64,000 nt of DNA from Ignavibacteria bacterium (GTDB lineage Bacteria > Bacteroidota > Ignavibacteria > Tepidaquicellales > Tepidaquicellaceae): contig JADJTX010000009.1 of assembly GCA_016710985.1 (NCBI GenBank), positions 62,001 to 126,000 of the forward strand, written 5' to 3'. The notes beneath the pieces are model-generated. The model did not search any database and had not been told where the DNA came from. It saw only the letters and a program-made list of their open reading frames with translations. A program made the translations under genes and the position numbers. The stretch's first letter is position 1. Each line of letters begins with the position of its first letter. Shown here piece after piece: positions 36,661 to 47,800 of this stretch.

Positions 36661-36936
36661 CTGACCGGTCTCAGGTCAAACATTTACGATTGATTCTAAC
36701 ATTTCTAACAAACTTTTTAACCTTTTATGAACGATATATAATCTACTGCCAAAAACCTTTTCTCTCAGATTCCACAGATTTTCTCAGATACAATCTTAAA
36801 TATTTAAGAAGGTTTTTCAAAATTTTTGAAAGAATGTTTCAAGATTTAAATCAGTGACATCTGTGTAATCTGTGAGAGACCAGATTATCGCCGGCCAAAA
36901 AAAGTTTTTAAAACAAGAATTAATTGTTTTGGACAG
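36661..36936. repeat. MITE-like palindromic element, copy 1
   Basis: About 275 bases sharing a common pattern with 53420-53676: ACTGCCAAAAA, then TCAGATTxCACxGATTTTCTC, then TCTGTGTAATCTGTGAGAGA, then AATTAATTGTTTTGG. The right end reads TGTTTTGGACAG. The core arms CAGATTCCACAGATTTTC and ATCTGTGTAATCTG pair as an imperfect palindrome. No open reading frame or transposase is present. It lies between the response regulator and the nucleotidase gene. Confidence 0.75.
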
Positions 36937-37084
36937 ATACATGACAAAACCATGACAATTGAAAATATTATTATTAATATTTTTGAATCAGATAAAGTGA
37001 AATTTCTTTGAACGATAAGTTCATAAAACTTACCGGCAAATATTAATAATTAAAATTATCCGCAACGCGGAAAGGAGAATTAAA

Positions 37085-38968
37085 ATGAAAAGAGTAAAAA
37101 TAATACTATCCATAATTATGATGATCATATTTTCTGCTGCTAATCTTACCTATGCACAGGGAACATCAATAACAATTCTGCATACCAATGACAGTCACTC
37201 TCATCTCGACGCCACGGGACCAAAGAGCTGCAATCTTGAAGGAACGATCGGCGGTATTGCGAAGGCTGCCTCTGTCATAGGAATGATAAAACAATCAGAA
37301 GCAAATGTACTTACTCTTCACGCAGGAGATTTTTGTGTGGGAGATTTTTTTTATAACACATACTTCGGCGTACCGGAACTGCAGATAATGAAACAGCTTG
37401 GGTTTGATGCGCTGACTGTCGGTAATCATGAATTTGATCTCGGACCGTCAACATTAAATGATGTTCTTACAGCCGGTTTCGCCGATGGTTCTTTTCCTGT
37501 TCTTTCAGCAAATCTTGACATGACAGGATTTCCCCAGTTAGAAAATTTCATACAGCCCTATACAATTAAAAACTTTGGGGATGTAAAAGTTGGCATTTTC
37601 GGAATGACAATTCCCTCACCTCTGAGCAATGCATATCCGGTGATAATAAGTGAGGATGTAGCTGAAATTTCCTATGCAACTGTAATGGAATTACAGGGAC
37701 AGGGATGTGATGTAATAATTTTCCTGTCGCATCTCGGCTCCGGAATTGATCAGCAGATTGCAGCCGGTGTCCCGGGAATAAATTTTATAATTGGCGGACA
37801 CGATCACTATATTTTTGATCAGCCTGTTGTTGTAATGAATCCCGAAAACAAACCTGTTTACATTTGTCAGGCAGGTTCATATTATCAGAACATTGGTAAG
37901 CTGAAATTTACATTTGACAATGGAGCTGTAACATTCAACAATTATCAGCTGATCCCGGTCAATGCAAGTGTGCCTGCTGTTCCTGAAATAAAAGCTGTGA
38001 TAGACGAACTGAAGACAGGAATTACCGCTCAGTTCGGAAATGTTTTCCATACAGTTGACGGCTTTGCATTAAAAGACATGAATACACATAATGAGTCCGG
38101 GTGCGCATCAAAAGATACTCCAATGGGAAATCTCATCACTGATTCTTACAGAAATAAAACACATACAAAGATCGGGATCACTGCGAACGGATTAATTGCC
38201 GAAAAGATCTACAGAGGAGCAATAACAAGTGCAGATGTATTCAGAACCGTTAGTTACGGATATGATACTGCTTCAGGACTGGATTTCAGGCTTGCGACTT
38301 TCGACATACGCGGATCCGAACTGATAAAAGGGCTTGAGGTTGGATTATCAATGATCGGTATAGATGATGATTTTTTCCTGCAGGTATCGGGAATGAATTT
38401 TAAATACAATCCTCAAAATCCGGTTGGAGAAAGAGTATTGCTTTCATCAGTAAAAATAGACCATGCTCCGCTTAAGCCAAATAAGAAGTATTCGGTTACA
38501 GTTAATGAAGGTTTACTCGGCATATTGACTTCACTCGGCGGAGTTGAAGTTGAAAACATACAGATACTTCCGGTGCCGGAATATGCAGGTTTGAAGGCTT
38601 ACATAAGAAAACTAAGATTATTATTCTATTCACCGGAAGGCAGAGTTATTGAAGTTAATTCAGGAGACGCAGCAGAATCAATGACACGACCGGATCTGAA
38701 GCAATACAAATATGAATTAAAGGATAACTATCCAAATCCGTTTAATCCGGTTACAACCATAAAATATGAGCTCGCTGTTAACGGATACACAACATTGAAA
38801 GTTTATGACATACTCGGAAAGGAAGTTACGAATCTGGTAAATGAAAAACAGGATGCAGGGATTTATGAAGTTCAGTGGAATGCAGCAAACTTATCAAGCG
38901 GTGTGTATTTTTATAAATTACAGTCTGACAGATTTGTTCAGACAAAGAGAATGATATTAACGAAGTAG
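37085..38968 (+). CDS. Secreted 5'-nucleotidase/metallophosphatase with T9SS sorting domain
   Basis: A 627-residue UshA-like enzyme. A signal peptide ends at TYAQG (residues 1-25). Metallophosphatase motifs follow: ILHTNDSHSHLD near 31, LHAGDFCVGD near 79, VGNHEFDLG near 117 and IIGGHDHYIFD near 235. The C-terminal nucleotidase domain (about 310-500) has DTPMGNLITDSY near 350. The last ~85 residues are a T9SS type A sorting domain starting KDNYPNPFNPVTTIKYE and ending VQTKRMILTK. The enzyme hydrolyses nucleotides or other phosphoesters at the cell surface. A ribosome binding site GGAAAGGAG lies at 37068-37076. It follows a two-component system and shares the region with a PhoX-like gene. Confidence 0.92.
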   Translation: MKRVKIILSIIMMIIFSAANLTYAQGTSITILHTNDSHSHLDATGPKSCNLEGTIGGIAKAASVIGMIKQSEANVLTLHAGDFCVGDFFYNTYFGVPELQIMKQLGFDALTVGNHEFDLGPSTLNDVLTAGFADGSFPVLSANLDMTGFPQLENFIQPYTIKNFGDVKVGIFGMTIPSPLSNAYPVIISEDVAEISYATVMELQGQGCDVIIFLSHLGSGIDQQIAAGVPGINFIIGGHDHYIFDQPVVVMNPENKPVYICQAGSYYQNIGKLKFTFDNGAVTFNNYQLIPVNASVPAVPEIKAVIDELKTGITAQFGNVFHTVDGFALKDMNTHNESGCASKDTPMGNLITDSYRNKTHTKIGITANGLIAEKIYRGAITSADVFRTVSYGYDTASGLDFRLATFDIRGSELIKGLEVGLSMIGIDDDFFLQVSGMNFKYNPQNPVGERVLLSSVKIDHAPLKPNKKYSVTVNEGLLGILTSLGGVEVENIQILPVPEYAGLKAYIRKLRLLFYSPEGRVIEVNSGDAAESMTRPDLKQYKYELKDNYPNPFNPVTTIKYELAVNGYTTLKVYDILGKEVTNLVNEKQDAGIYEVQWNAANLSSGVYFYKLQSDRFVQTKRMILTK

Positions 38969-39029
38969 TTCTGATCACTGATCAGTCTTTTTTCGTTTGC
39001 TGATCAATCAAGCGGACCGGCAGTTAATT

Positions 39030-39063
39030 AAAGATCTCACTCTGATTTAGGGTGAGATCTTTT
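39030..39063 (+). terminator. Rho-independent terminator after the nucleotidase gene
   Basis: AAAGATCTCAC pairs perfectly with GTGAGATCTTT over 11 bp around an 11-base loop and is followed by TTTTAATTT. It can end transcription of the nucleotidase gene. A second small palindrome CTGATCACTGATCAG with a T-run lies 40 bases before it (38971-38990) and may assist. Confidence 0.85.
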
Positions 39064-39125
39064 AATTTAGAAGCGCTGAGTATGAACGGAACAAATTCCA
39101 ATCTCAATCTGACAGCACAGCGAGC

Positions 39126-39524
39126 TCATTTCCATTTATCTCCGGGCATTGTCACATAGTTTGCCCAAACATAAGGCCATGGAATTACCAATGGTATGAT
39201 GACTACCATTAAACAGTTTTGCGCCGTTTCCAAATTGGCAGCATCCATTTGATCTGAAGCCCACAATGGGAGCGCAACTGCAATCAGCCATATTAGCTTC
39301 CAGATCATTTCAAAGAAAAGCAGAGGCAACATTTTCCACGGATACCGGATTCCAAATAAAGCCAAAACTGAAATTGCCCCCAGCAAGCTGCAGCCCACTC
39401 CATGCCAGAGCGGCCACGGCGTCTGATGGTAAATTATTTGAGGCCATATGGTGAATACAAGACCTGCACTTATAAGAAGGTAAAGCGCTCTCAGAAGATA
39501 CAGGCGGATGATTGATACATTCAT
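39126..39524 (-). CDS. Small conserved membrane protein of unknown function
   Basis: A 132-residue protein with four hydrophobic segments (about 8-30, 40-62, 64-86 and 102-124). No signature motif is recognisable beyond conserved tryptophans and prolines (PWPLWHG, IPWPYVW). The gene is on the minus strand and convergent with the nucleotidase gene. Length and helix count suggest a small integral membrane protein. Its role is unknown. Confidence 0.6.
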   Translation of the reverse strand: MNVSIIRLYLLRALYLLISAGLVFTIWPQIIYHQTPWPLWHGVGCSLLGAISVLALFGIRYPWKMLPLLFFEMIWKLIWLIAVALPLWASDQMDAANLETAQNCLMVVIIPLVIPWPYVWANYVTMPGDKWK

Positions 39525-39633
39525 TTTATTATTTCTTTTTGAGTTGTTATACTATATCAGTTATTTTTTCGTTTCTAGTTAAAATGTGTTTAATAAATTC
39601 GCGCTAGAAAAAATAAAACATTTTTCAATTCAG

Positions 39634-40356
39634 TTATATACTGAGTACTTTGTTATTTTCGATTGATGATACATTATTTTTTACTCCCTTTATTAACAGC
39701 CATAACATAAACGCGACTTCACCGAACATTGCAGGTATGGCAATCTTAAAGATCATATTCCTGTATTGCGGTAAAAGTATATCTGTAAAGCTGAGTATCA
39801 GCAACGCTATGCCATTAATAATCAGCCAGATTCCCAGGAAACGGGGAATGAAATCCGACTTCATGATAAGGATTCCCAAAGGAAGCAGCCACAATCCCCA
39901 GTAAAATTCTAAAGTCAGGACTGCATAATCACTAAATTTAAGAAATTGCATTGCTATGTCCAGTCTCTGACCGGCTTCAAATGTTTGAAGTCCTTTTCCT
40001 TTCAGGATCATAAGGGCGGTAATATTGAATCCTTCCAGAATAAAAACTGCAGGGATCTGAACGATCACAAATGCAAATAAAAGTTTAACCAGATACCTGT
40101 TCACCGGTTTGAACAATCTGTAAAGAAACAATATCATAACGATCCAGATGCAGCTGTTGATAAGATCATTGATTATGCCGGTTCGAAATAAAAATTCATT
40201 TGACAGAATATTGTATGCAGTGGCGGCAGCATCACCCGACATTTCGATTTGTGATGGTATAAACATCAGGCTGTAAAGACCGGACAATATCCAGATAAAA
40301 TATAAAAAGCCGGCAAGCCTTGCAGTTTTCTTGAGCGGGTAATCTTTATCATCCAT
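39634..40356 (-). CDS. DUF4386-like multi-pass membrane protein
   Basis: About 240 residues from the ATG at 40356 (MDDKDYPLKKTARLAGFLYF). The upstream in-frame extension to 40488 reads through a palindromic repeat and lacks family similarity, so I reject it. The protein has six or seven membrane helices with the AGFLYFIWILSG N-terminus and EFYWGLWLLPLGILI in helix 5, resembling DUF4386. These are cytoplasmic-membrane proteins of unknown function. It is not obviously linked to its neighbours. Confidence 0.75.
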   Translation of the reverse strand: MDDKDYPLKKTARLAGFLYFIWILSGLYSLMFIPSQIEMSGDAAATAYNILSNEFLFRTGIINDLINSCIWIVMILFLYRLFKPVNRYLVKLLFAFVIVQIPAVFILEGFNITALMILKGKGLQTFEAGQRLDIAMQFLKFSDYAVLTLEFYWGLWLLPLGILIMKSDFIPRFLGIWLIINGIALLILSFTDILLPQYRNMIFKIAIPAMFGEVAFMLWLLIKGVKNNVSSIENNKVLSI

Positions 40357-40845
40357 AATAGAAATTTTTTTTAGATTTACTTGAGTTGTTGATTTTAACA
40401 TATGAGTTAATTTTCCCGGAAGTCGTTCCATGATTTCACTCAAGTTGACCGTTTTACAATTAAAGAAAAACCTGCCACTAGTTTTCACTAATTTACCCGA
40501 GTTTAAAAAATTACTTTATTGGCTTTTTAGTGAAAATTTGTATTAATTCGTGGCAAAAACAAACCGTGAATTTCAAAGCCGTAAACTTAAGTTATTAGTT
40601 GTAAAGCTAACAAGAAAAATTAAGCACAAAAACTTTTTTACAATATTACGCAAATAAAGCTAATATAAATACTGATCATCTACATACGACTGCTTTGAGT
40701 ATACAAACAGCATAGTTTTACCTATCAGATAATTTGAAAACATAAATAAATAATTTTTGACTCTATTATATTTTCAATTTTTTAGAATGACTTTTATTGT
40801 TACATTGATTGCAATTAAATTAATTAGTAATTAGTAATTATTCGT
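40357..40845. repeat. Divergent intergenic region with CACTAATT palindrome
   Basis: About 490 bases between the DUF4386 gene and lytS-like gene. At 40472-40556 a palindrome pairs TGCCACTAGTTTTCAC with an arm ending TATTAATTCGTGGCA. The remaining AT-rich sequence up to 40845 should contain the lytS promoter. No gene is supported. Confidence 0.65.
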
Positions 40846-41901
40846 ATGAAGGTATCAGCAAACTCAAAGCGTATCAGGTTTTACCTGTTGACAGGGCTTG
40901 CTTACTTATTGCTGTGGGTGTTCAGTGAGATTGTAAATAATCCGGAAACATTTTTTGAACGGGCAGGAAACAATTTATGGCGTGCAGCCTATGTTACAGT
41001 TATCAATTTCATTCTTTTTGAATATTCCATTCCTTTCATAAGCAGAAAAAGAAGCAGGGTCTTTTATAATATTCTTGCCGCTGTCCCAATTCTATTTGTT
41101 CATCTCATGTTATACTCGTGGGGTTTGTTAGCATGGAGGTTGATCGGGATCAGCCTTGGCACCTATAAGTCATTGACAACTTTCAGTTCACCGGACGAGG
41201 GTGCTACTTTACAGTTGTCATACAGCTTAACGTCAATAATCTTTTTTGCAGTTATCATTCACATATATAACCACATAAAACTCAAGCAGGCTTCACAGCA
41301 GCTTCGGATTGAAAAACAGGAAGCGGAATTAAATTATCTCAAATCACAAACAAACCCGCATTTTTTATTTAATACTTTAAACAACATATATTCACTTGCA
41401 AGAGATAAGTCTGACCTTGCCGCAGAATCAATTTTACGTCTGTCAAAAATATTACGGTTCATTCTGTATGAGACCGGCGGAGAATATATAGCTATTGAGA
41501 ACGAACTGAAGATCATCATTGATTATATTGCTCTTGAAAAATTGCGTTATGATGATTCATTGATTATCAATTTTAATCATGACATTGAGGATTTAAATCA
41601 GTCGATACCGCCTCTTTTGCTGATACCGCTTATAGAAAATGCGTTCAAGCACGGAGTTTCTGAAACATTGGATAATCCTTTTATTGACATTCATCTTTCA
41701 GTTAAGGGTCTTCAATTAAAATTAATTGTAAAAAACTCAACTGATCAATTTCCCGAAGGATCGGATGTAAAACAAAATATCGGACTTTCCAATCTGAGAC
41801 GCCAGCTGGAATTGCTTTATAAGGATTTCAGCCTGTCTGTCCGGCAGGCTGAATCAGATTTTACATCAGAACTGAAAATTAACCTTGCGAGCCATGTCTA
41901 A
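40846..41901 (+). CDS. LytS/YehU-type sensor histidine kinase
   Basis: A 351-residue kinase with four N-terminal membrane helices (about 12-28, 45-62, 72-92 and 122-142). The His_kinase domain carries SQTNPHFLFNTLNNIYSLA, with phospho-acceptor His172, and the ATPase N box PLIENAFKHGVSE near 265. The G box is short (NIGLSNLRRQLELLY near 308). This family usually lacks a large extracellular sensor and works with a LytTR regulator, which is encoded next and overlaps by 8 bases. Confidence 0.9.
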   Translation: MKVSANSKRIRFYLLTGLAYLLLWVFSEIVNNPETFFERAGNNLWRAAYVTVINFILFEYSIPFISRKRSRVFYNILAAVPILFVHLMLYSWGLLAWRLIGISLGTYKSLTTFSSPDEGATLQLSYSLTSIIFFAVIIHIYNHIKLKQASQQLRIEKQEAELNYLKSQTNPHFLFNTLNNIYSLARDKSDLAAESILRLSKILRFILYETGGEYIAIENELKIIIDYIALEKLRYDDSLIINFNHDIEDLNQSIPPLLLIPLIENAFKHGVSETLDNPFIDIHLSVKGLQLKLIVKNSTDQFPEGSDVKQNIGLSNLRRQLELLYKDFSLSVRQAESDFTSELKINLASHV

Positions 41902-42586
41902 AATAAAATGCATTATCATAGAAGATGAGCCCTTAGCAACAAAAGTTTTATCGGACTACATTCTTCAGGTACCATTTCTGGAACTGGCGGGAAAATTTAA
42001 AGATGCTGTCTTAGCAAATGATTATTTGCTGAAGAATGTTATCGATCTCATTTTTTTAGATATCCATCTGCCTAAATTAAAAGGTCTGGCTTTTCTGAAA
42101 ACTCTTACAAATCCCCCGTCAGTGATTATAACAACAGCATATCAAAAATATGCTATAGAAGGATTCAATTTAAACGTGACAGATTATCTTTTAAAACCAT
42201 TTGAATTTGAACGGTTTTTATCTGCGGTAAATAAAGTAAAATTCACACAGATCAATAAACTTAAATTAATCGAAAACTCAAAAAACAAAGATTTTATATT
42301 TGTGAATGTGCAGAAAAAGAAAGTAAAAATTTTATTCTCAGAGCTTGTATATATTGAAAGTCAGCGCGAGTATATTAAAATTATCACGACTAAAAAACAA
42401 TACTTATCAAAAATGAGTACCAATGAAATTGAAAGACATTTACCGTCAAACTTATTCAAGCGAATTCACCGGTCTTTTATAATTTCTTTAAATAAGATTG
42501 AAGCCTATAATGCTGAAACAGTTGAGGTTAATGGAGTCTCTATTCCCATTGGCAGGGATTACCGGGGTATACTGGAAAACCTGTAG
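41894..42586 (+). CDS. LytTR-family response regulator
   Basis: About 230 residues from the ATG at 41894 (MSKIKCIIIEDEP), chosen over TTG 41885 because it matches the receiver start. The receiver has Asp56 in IFLDIHLPKLKG and the lysine in TDYLLKPF. The C-terminal LytTR domain (about 130-230) has VYIESQREYIKI and IHRSFIISLNKIE, which bind direct-repeat DNA sites. It forms a pair with the LytS-like kinase. The target genes are not evident. Confidence 0.92.
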   Translation: MSKIKCIIIEDEPLATKVLSDYILQVPFLELAGKFKDAVLANDYLLKNVIDLIFLDIHLPKLKGLAFLKTLTNPPSVIITTAYQKYAIEGFNLNVTDYLLKPFEFERFLSAVNKVKFTQINKLKLIENSKNKDFIFVNVQKKKVKILFSELVYIESQREYIKIITTKKQYLSKMSTNEIERHLPSNLFKRIHRSFIISLNKIEAYNAETVEVNGVSIPIGRDYRGILENL

Positions 42587-42783
42587 TATTGATACCATGA
42601 CTAATGCATCAAATGATGAACCAGTGACTTTTATTCAAATCGTTTCTCCTGCTTTGACTTTGAGTATGATTTGAAAACATTATAGGTCTGACGATATAAG
42701 GTAAAATCCAAAATTGCAGGCTGGCTTTGTAAAAGAACTGGTAACTTTAAAATATCTTAATAGCAAAAGCTTGAAGATAAAAG

Positions 42784-42856
42784 TGCGACCTGGGGGGCTC
42801 GAACCCCCGACCTAATGATTAAGAGTCATTTGCTCTACCAGCTGAGCTAAGGTCGC
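42784..42856 (-). tRNA. tRNA-Lys (CTT anticodon)
   Basis: A 73-nt cloverleaf on the minus strand. Acceptor GCGACCT pairs with AGGTCGC; D arm GCTC/GAGC; anticodon stem AATGA/TCATT with loop CTCTTAA, giving anticodon CTT; variable loop AGGTC; T stem GGGGG/CCCCC with loop TTCGAGC. The discriminator base is A. The CCA end is not encoded (CTT follows). Confidence 0.97.
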
Positions 42857-43204
42857 AGAGCAAAATAACTTTCCTTATGTTTCTTTTCAATTCTATTAAT
42901 GCATTAAATTGAAATAGCTATTCACATCGGTGCAAAAGAAAAAGCCTGCCACGAATTTCACGAATGATCACGAATTAAAAAATATTATAACTAATATCTA
43001 TATACATGAGATAATAGAAACCTTGATGACCCGGATCGAGCGGAATATTACGGATTTTTATTGGATTGAATTGGATGGAATCGGATAATCAAGAATGCCC
43101 ATTATCAAAAGTAAAATAATTATAGAAAATAAATAATTTTACTTCTATAGTTCCTTTTTGAATCAGTGAATATCCATAAAATCAGTTTCATCAGCGTTCC
43201 AAAT
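42857..43204. other. Intergenic region with CACGAATT words, no gene
   Basis: About 350 bases upstream of the tRNA and downstream of the helical repeat gene. Near 42950-42980 CACGAATTTCACGAATGATC-type words occur, and near 43055-43100 GGATTGAATTGGATGGAATC repeats occur. These belong to the palindrome word families but only one arm is obvious. The tRNA promoter should be in the first ~80 bases. Confidence 0.55.
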
Positions 43205-44676
43205 TCACTTCATCTCCTCAAGCATCTCCAGCAGCCATTCTGCCGACTCTACATTTTTCGTATCACGGATCTTTTTTGCAAGATACATCTTGCTATTTTT
43301 ACTTTTATCAGGACCTGTTTTCAGACGCAGAAGTTCTGACGAAAATTTTACGAAATTCCTGCTTAAGTTTATAATTTTCTCTGAGAGATCATCTGTGCTT
43401 GAAAGGTAATGCTTCAAACTGTCCAGCACCGAAAATGCCTCCTCGTAATAGCCAAGTGAATAGTATATCCTGAATAACAGATTCTTCGGATCTTTTTGTA
43501 AAGAAAGTAATCCGACTTTAGCGTGATCAGACTCGCGAGGGCTTTTCCAAATTCTCCGATGCCGAAGTAATACTGACCAAGTGAATACAGTCTCATGTTT
43601 TCGCGCTGATCAGGGTGAAGCTCATTTATGTAATTGTCAATCAGATGTTTCATCCATTCATATTCACCGCAATGTCTTGCCTGTATCAGCATGCCTCTGA
43701 ATAAACCAATCTGAAAAAAATCCGTTTGCGAAAATTTATATAATCCTGTTTCAATCATTTTCATATAAATTTCAAGCACCCCTCTGCTGTACTTTTTCTC
43801 TCTCCTCTCGGCAAACATCTCATTACCGAATGTACAAAGCATACTGAAAAAAATATACTTCTCCGAATGTGAATAAAGATCGTCATGCTTAAATAAAAGT
43901 TCTTTCAATTTGAAATAGTGACTTTCATCGTTCTTATCTTTTACCAGCAGGTGTGACAGATAACTTATCCCGATGTAAGGATAAAAATCGCTTTTGTTTT
44001 CTTTCAGCTCTTTAATAAGTGATTCCATGTCAAGATGATTTATCAGCGACTCGCTCAGGTTTGAACGTGTTGTCAGATTATATCCCTCCTCCGCTGCTTT
44101 TTTCTGATGAGAAAATCGCAGACTTTTTGTCAATGAAGCGGCAGCAATATATTCACTCTGCAGGATTATCATTTCATAGCTGTTACTAAAATCATTTGCA
44201 TCGATATAAAACTCCGTGAGAGGATTTGTAATAAAATATTTTTCCAGGAAATCTTTTACTTCACCTCCCGGAATTTCAAATCTCTTCCGGGCAGTTACGG
44301 ATTCTTTTAAAAATTCATTGGTGAGCTTTCTTTTTCTGAGTTGTGTAAGCAGCAAATATTTTTTGAAAGATTCATTCTCCTTTAGTTCAAGCTGTATGAG
44401 CAACTCTTTGCAAAGCATGAATAATTCTGATGTAAGAGTTTTGAGCAAACTGTCGGATCTTGCATCGCCGAATTTTTTGCCGGGATATAATTTTTCATAA
44501 ACATACTCATTGGTAAACTTACTTCCGTCAAAATCCGGATAAAATGGTTTCAGAATTTCAAACAGGTCATCAAGATTTCTCTTTCTGTGATAAGGCGAGG
44601 AAACAAATTTCCCCAGTTCTGCAAATTCTCCGGCAGAAAATGTCCGAAGCAACGCGGCAAGTTTGGTGTCTTTCAT
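43205..44676 (-). pseudogene. Large alpha-helical (TPR-like) protein of unknown function, single frameshift
   Basis: The 5' frame (44676 to ~43540) encodes about 380 residues opening LAALLRTFSAGEFAELGKFV and SPYHRKRNLDDLF. It then runs into a non-family tail, but the next frame reads ESDHAKVGLLSLQKDPKNLL and YSLGYYEEAFSVLDSLK to a stop at 43205. About 490 residues are restored. The helical hairpin pattern with aromatic and alanine positions (SLGQYYFGIGEFGKALAS) is TPR-like. I recall similar proteins of about 490 residues in this group with no function. A single indel near 43535-43545 would explain the break. Confidence 0.7.
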
Positions 44677-44892
44677 TTTTAAATGCTTCTTATTATGCCA
44701 TAATTTTGTGATTTGAAATCAGTTAAAAAAGTCATTTTTTGAAAAATTCTGCGCATTTTACCTCCCACCCATATCTTACTTTGTGATTTTACCAAATATG
44801 TTTCTTTTGATAAAAAAGAACGGCTTCATAGTTTTGTCACAACAATATTAAAAAAACAAATTTCTAAATTAATTTAACATGTGGAGGAAAAA

Positions 44893-47800
44893 ATGTTAAA
44901 GCAAATTACAACAATCGCAACTTTCGTAATCCTGTTTACAACATCTTTGTTCGGACAGGGATTGCCGACAGATCCGCTCGCAAGAGTAAGAGATCTGATC
45001 AATTCAGATGAGATTATTCTCATAAGCAGTAAGACTCTTGGCTCGGACCCGTCAAGACAGAATGTTCAGGGAAGGATCCTGGACCTTGACATTACACAGA
45101 CAAATCCTGATTCAAGACTGCTTCCGAAATCAATACAGAGTGACTCAACCGTTACCGGTAACAAGAGGTTATCCGTTACATGCGGAAACTTTCTCGGCGA
45201 CAGGTTCAAGCACTTCGTCGCAGCCTGCACCGGCTCTAACAATTCAATCACTCTGATGATACCTCAAATCAGCAACACTGCATTGAACTGGACAAATGTA
45301 AACCGTCTTACACTTCCGAATGTAATGATGTCAAATACAATTTCTCCAAAAACACCGGTGAGAGTGGCTGCGGGAAATTTTACCGGCGATTCAAAGGAAG
45401 AATTTGTTCTCGGATATATTGGTAAAGACTCTTCGCTAAAGATAAAAATGTTTACTGTAAACAGCAGTCTTGTACCTGTAATGGGTGACAGCATCAACAA
45501 TGAAAAGATCTCATTTCCTTCCGGACAAAAGATTGATGCATTTGATCTTGCAATCGGTGATTTTGACGGAGACGGTTGGCAGGAAATCGCTGCAGTGTTT
45601 GTGAAAAAGGGAACAGGTTCGACGTGGAGCATTAGTGTAAGAATATATAAGATCAATTCACTGGGAAGGTTTGTTTCAAAAGGAACTGCAAGTCTGTTCA
45701 GCAGTCCATCCTACAATATTTCCAATATTCAGTTATCCGTATCTTCAAAGGATTTCAATTATGATGCTGTTGACGAAATAGCCGCAGGATTTGCGTTTAC
45801 ACACACTCAGATGAGTCAGCCGGGTACTTACATTGACATTGTTGAAGTCAGAGATTCTTTAAATACTGTAGCAGCAAACAGTACGAGACGCGTGACACTT
45901 CCTTATGCAAACGAAGGTGAATCAAGACCATTTGATATCAGCGTTGCAGATTTAAACGGAGACGGGAAAAATGACATTGCAGCTTCGACACGCGGAAATA
46001 TCTACGGCTTTACTGTGACGGACAGCACACTGGTTCCGCAGCTTAGAGTATCCGGTCCTGCAATTCCGGGATGGGGTAACAATGCATTTACAGATTTCTC
46101 TCAGAAAGTTCTCACTGCATCTGATCTGGATTATAACAGAAAAGCGGACATTATAGCAGTCAGCGCTCCGTATGATCTAGACAATTTCAATCTTCAGTAT
46201 TTCAATGTATATGTATATGAAGCAAACAGTGATTTCACCTCATTCATCCTTCGGGGAAGAAAGGAAAAATTTGACAGCACTGTTTTCAATGGTAACCTGA
46301 GCAATGTAAGACATTTTTATCTTGCCTCGGGAGATTTCAATGGTGACAGAGTAAGACTCGGCGCCGCCGCGCATTACCGCAAGACTTTAATAAAGCAGCC
46401 GCTGGTAGTTCTGAACACTCCGCCAACTCATTTTGATGTTTTGAACGGAACATCATATGATCTGTCCGGATGCTATCCGAGTTTAGGATGCGGATTCTCT
46501 TCCGATTACATACAAACAAGCACTATTGACTCAACAATGACGGTTGAAGTGCACAATGACTGGGGAGTTGATGCGAGTCTAAGCGCCGGAGGAAATGTTT
46601 TAGGCATTGGAATTCAGGCAAGCATCAAGACTTCGTATGCAGAGGGATTCAAAAATGTAAAGGGTTCGGGAAGCACAATCAGGGTTACCGAAGGGCGAAG
46701 GGCTGAAGGAGGTGACTGGACATTTAATATTGTTAATGATTATGACTTTTATGAATATGCCGTTTATGACAGCCTGAATAATTTCCGCGGAAACATACTT
46801 ACAGTGGTTCCGGGTCCGACTACAAAACTCTGGATAGAATCAAAGGATGATTATGCAATAGGAAATATTTACAGACCTGAACATGAAGTCGGGAACATTC
46901 TTTCATACAGGGATTCTGTTTCAATGTCGGAAGATACCGCTCAGTTAATATACGAATTCAATCCGCAGACAGTAGGGAGCAGCGGAAGCAGTTTTACAGA
47001 ACTGGACATGCAGAATTTTCATTCATCAGGAGCAGAAACATCAAAAGATGTCGGAGTTGAAGTCGGCGGCTCTATCAGCGGATGGGGAATTGAAGTAGGT
47101 GTCAACGGAAGTTACAGTCAGGGACAGATCTCGAATGTTTCAACGACGGTTAATTCCTCTATATTGCTTAGAGGTGATTATGGACATCTTACTCCGCCTT
47201 ACAACCTTCCTCAGAATACTTATTATATAATTCCTTATTCTTACTGGGCAAAAAACGGAGCGCTTGTACTAGATTACAAAGTTAAGCTAAATTCAAATCC
47301 GGGTTCATTCTGGAACACTAATTACGGAAACAAGACCGACCTTTCATTTAATTTACCCTGGAGACTCGATCCGGAAAAAGGATATCCGCTTCCGGGTAAT
47401 GATCAGGAATACAGATACAGGTCAAGAGATATCCGAATTTCTAAATTCCATCCCGATGCCGGAGATACAATTACAATCAAAGCTAAAGTGAGCAATTACG
47501 GACTTCTTGATATCACAGCTCCAGTTACCGTAAGATTTTACAAAGGAAATCCATCCGATGGAGGAATTCAAATCGGTCAGACAACAATCAGCGGAGGGAT
47601 TCAGACAAGAAAATCCAAATATGCTTCAATACCGTGGACCGTTCCGGCTGCAACTCCCGGGACAACGAGAATTTACGCAGTTATAGATCCGGATAATCAA
47701 ATCACTAATGAAGTACATGAAGTGAACAATAAAGGCTGGACACCGCTGAGTGATTTTTCAATTCTTACCGGACTTTCGTCAGGCACAGGCACTAACATTC

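Noticed and set aside
36588..36857. Separate gene after the response regulator
   Set aside because: It is the shifted C-terminus of the regulator reading on into the MITE-like element.
40357..40488. N-terminal extension of the DUF4386 protein
   Set aside because: The extension is encoded by a palindromic repeat and lacks family similarity; the ATG at 40356 gives a normal N-terminus.
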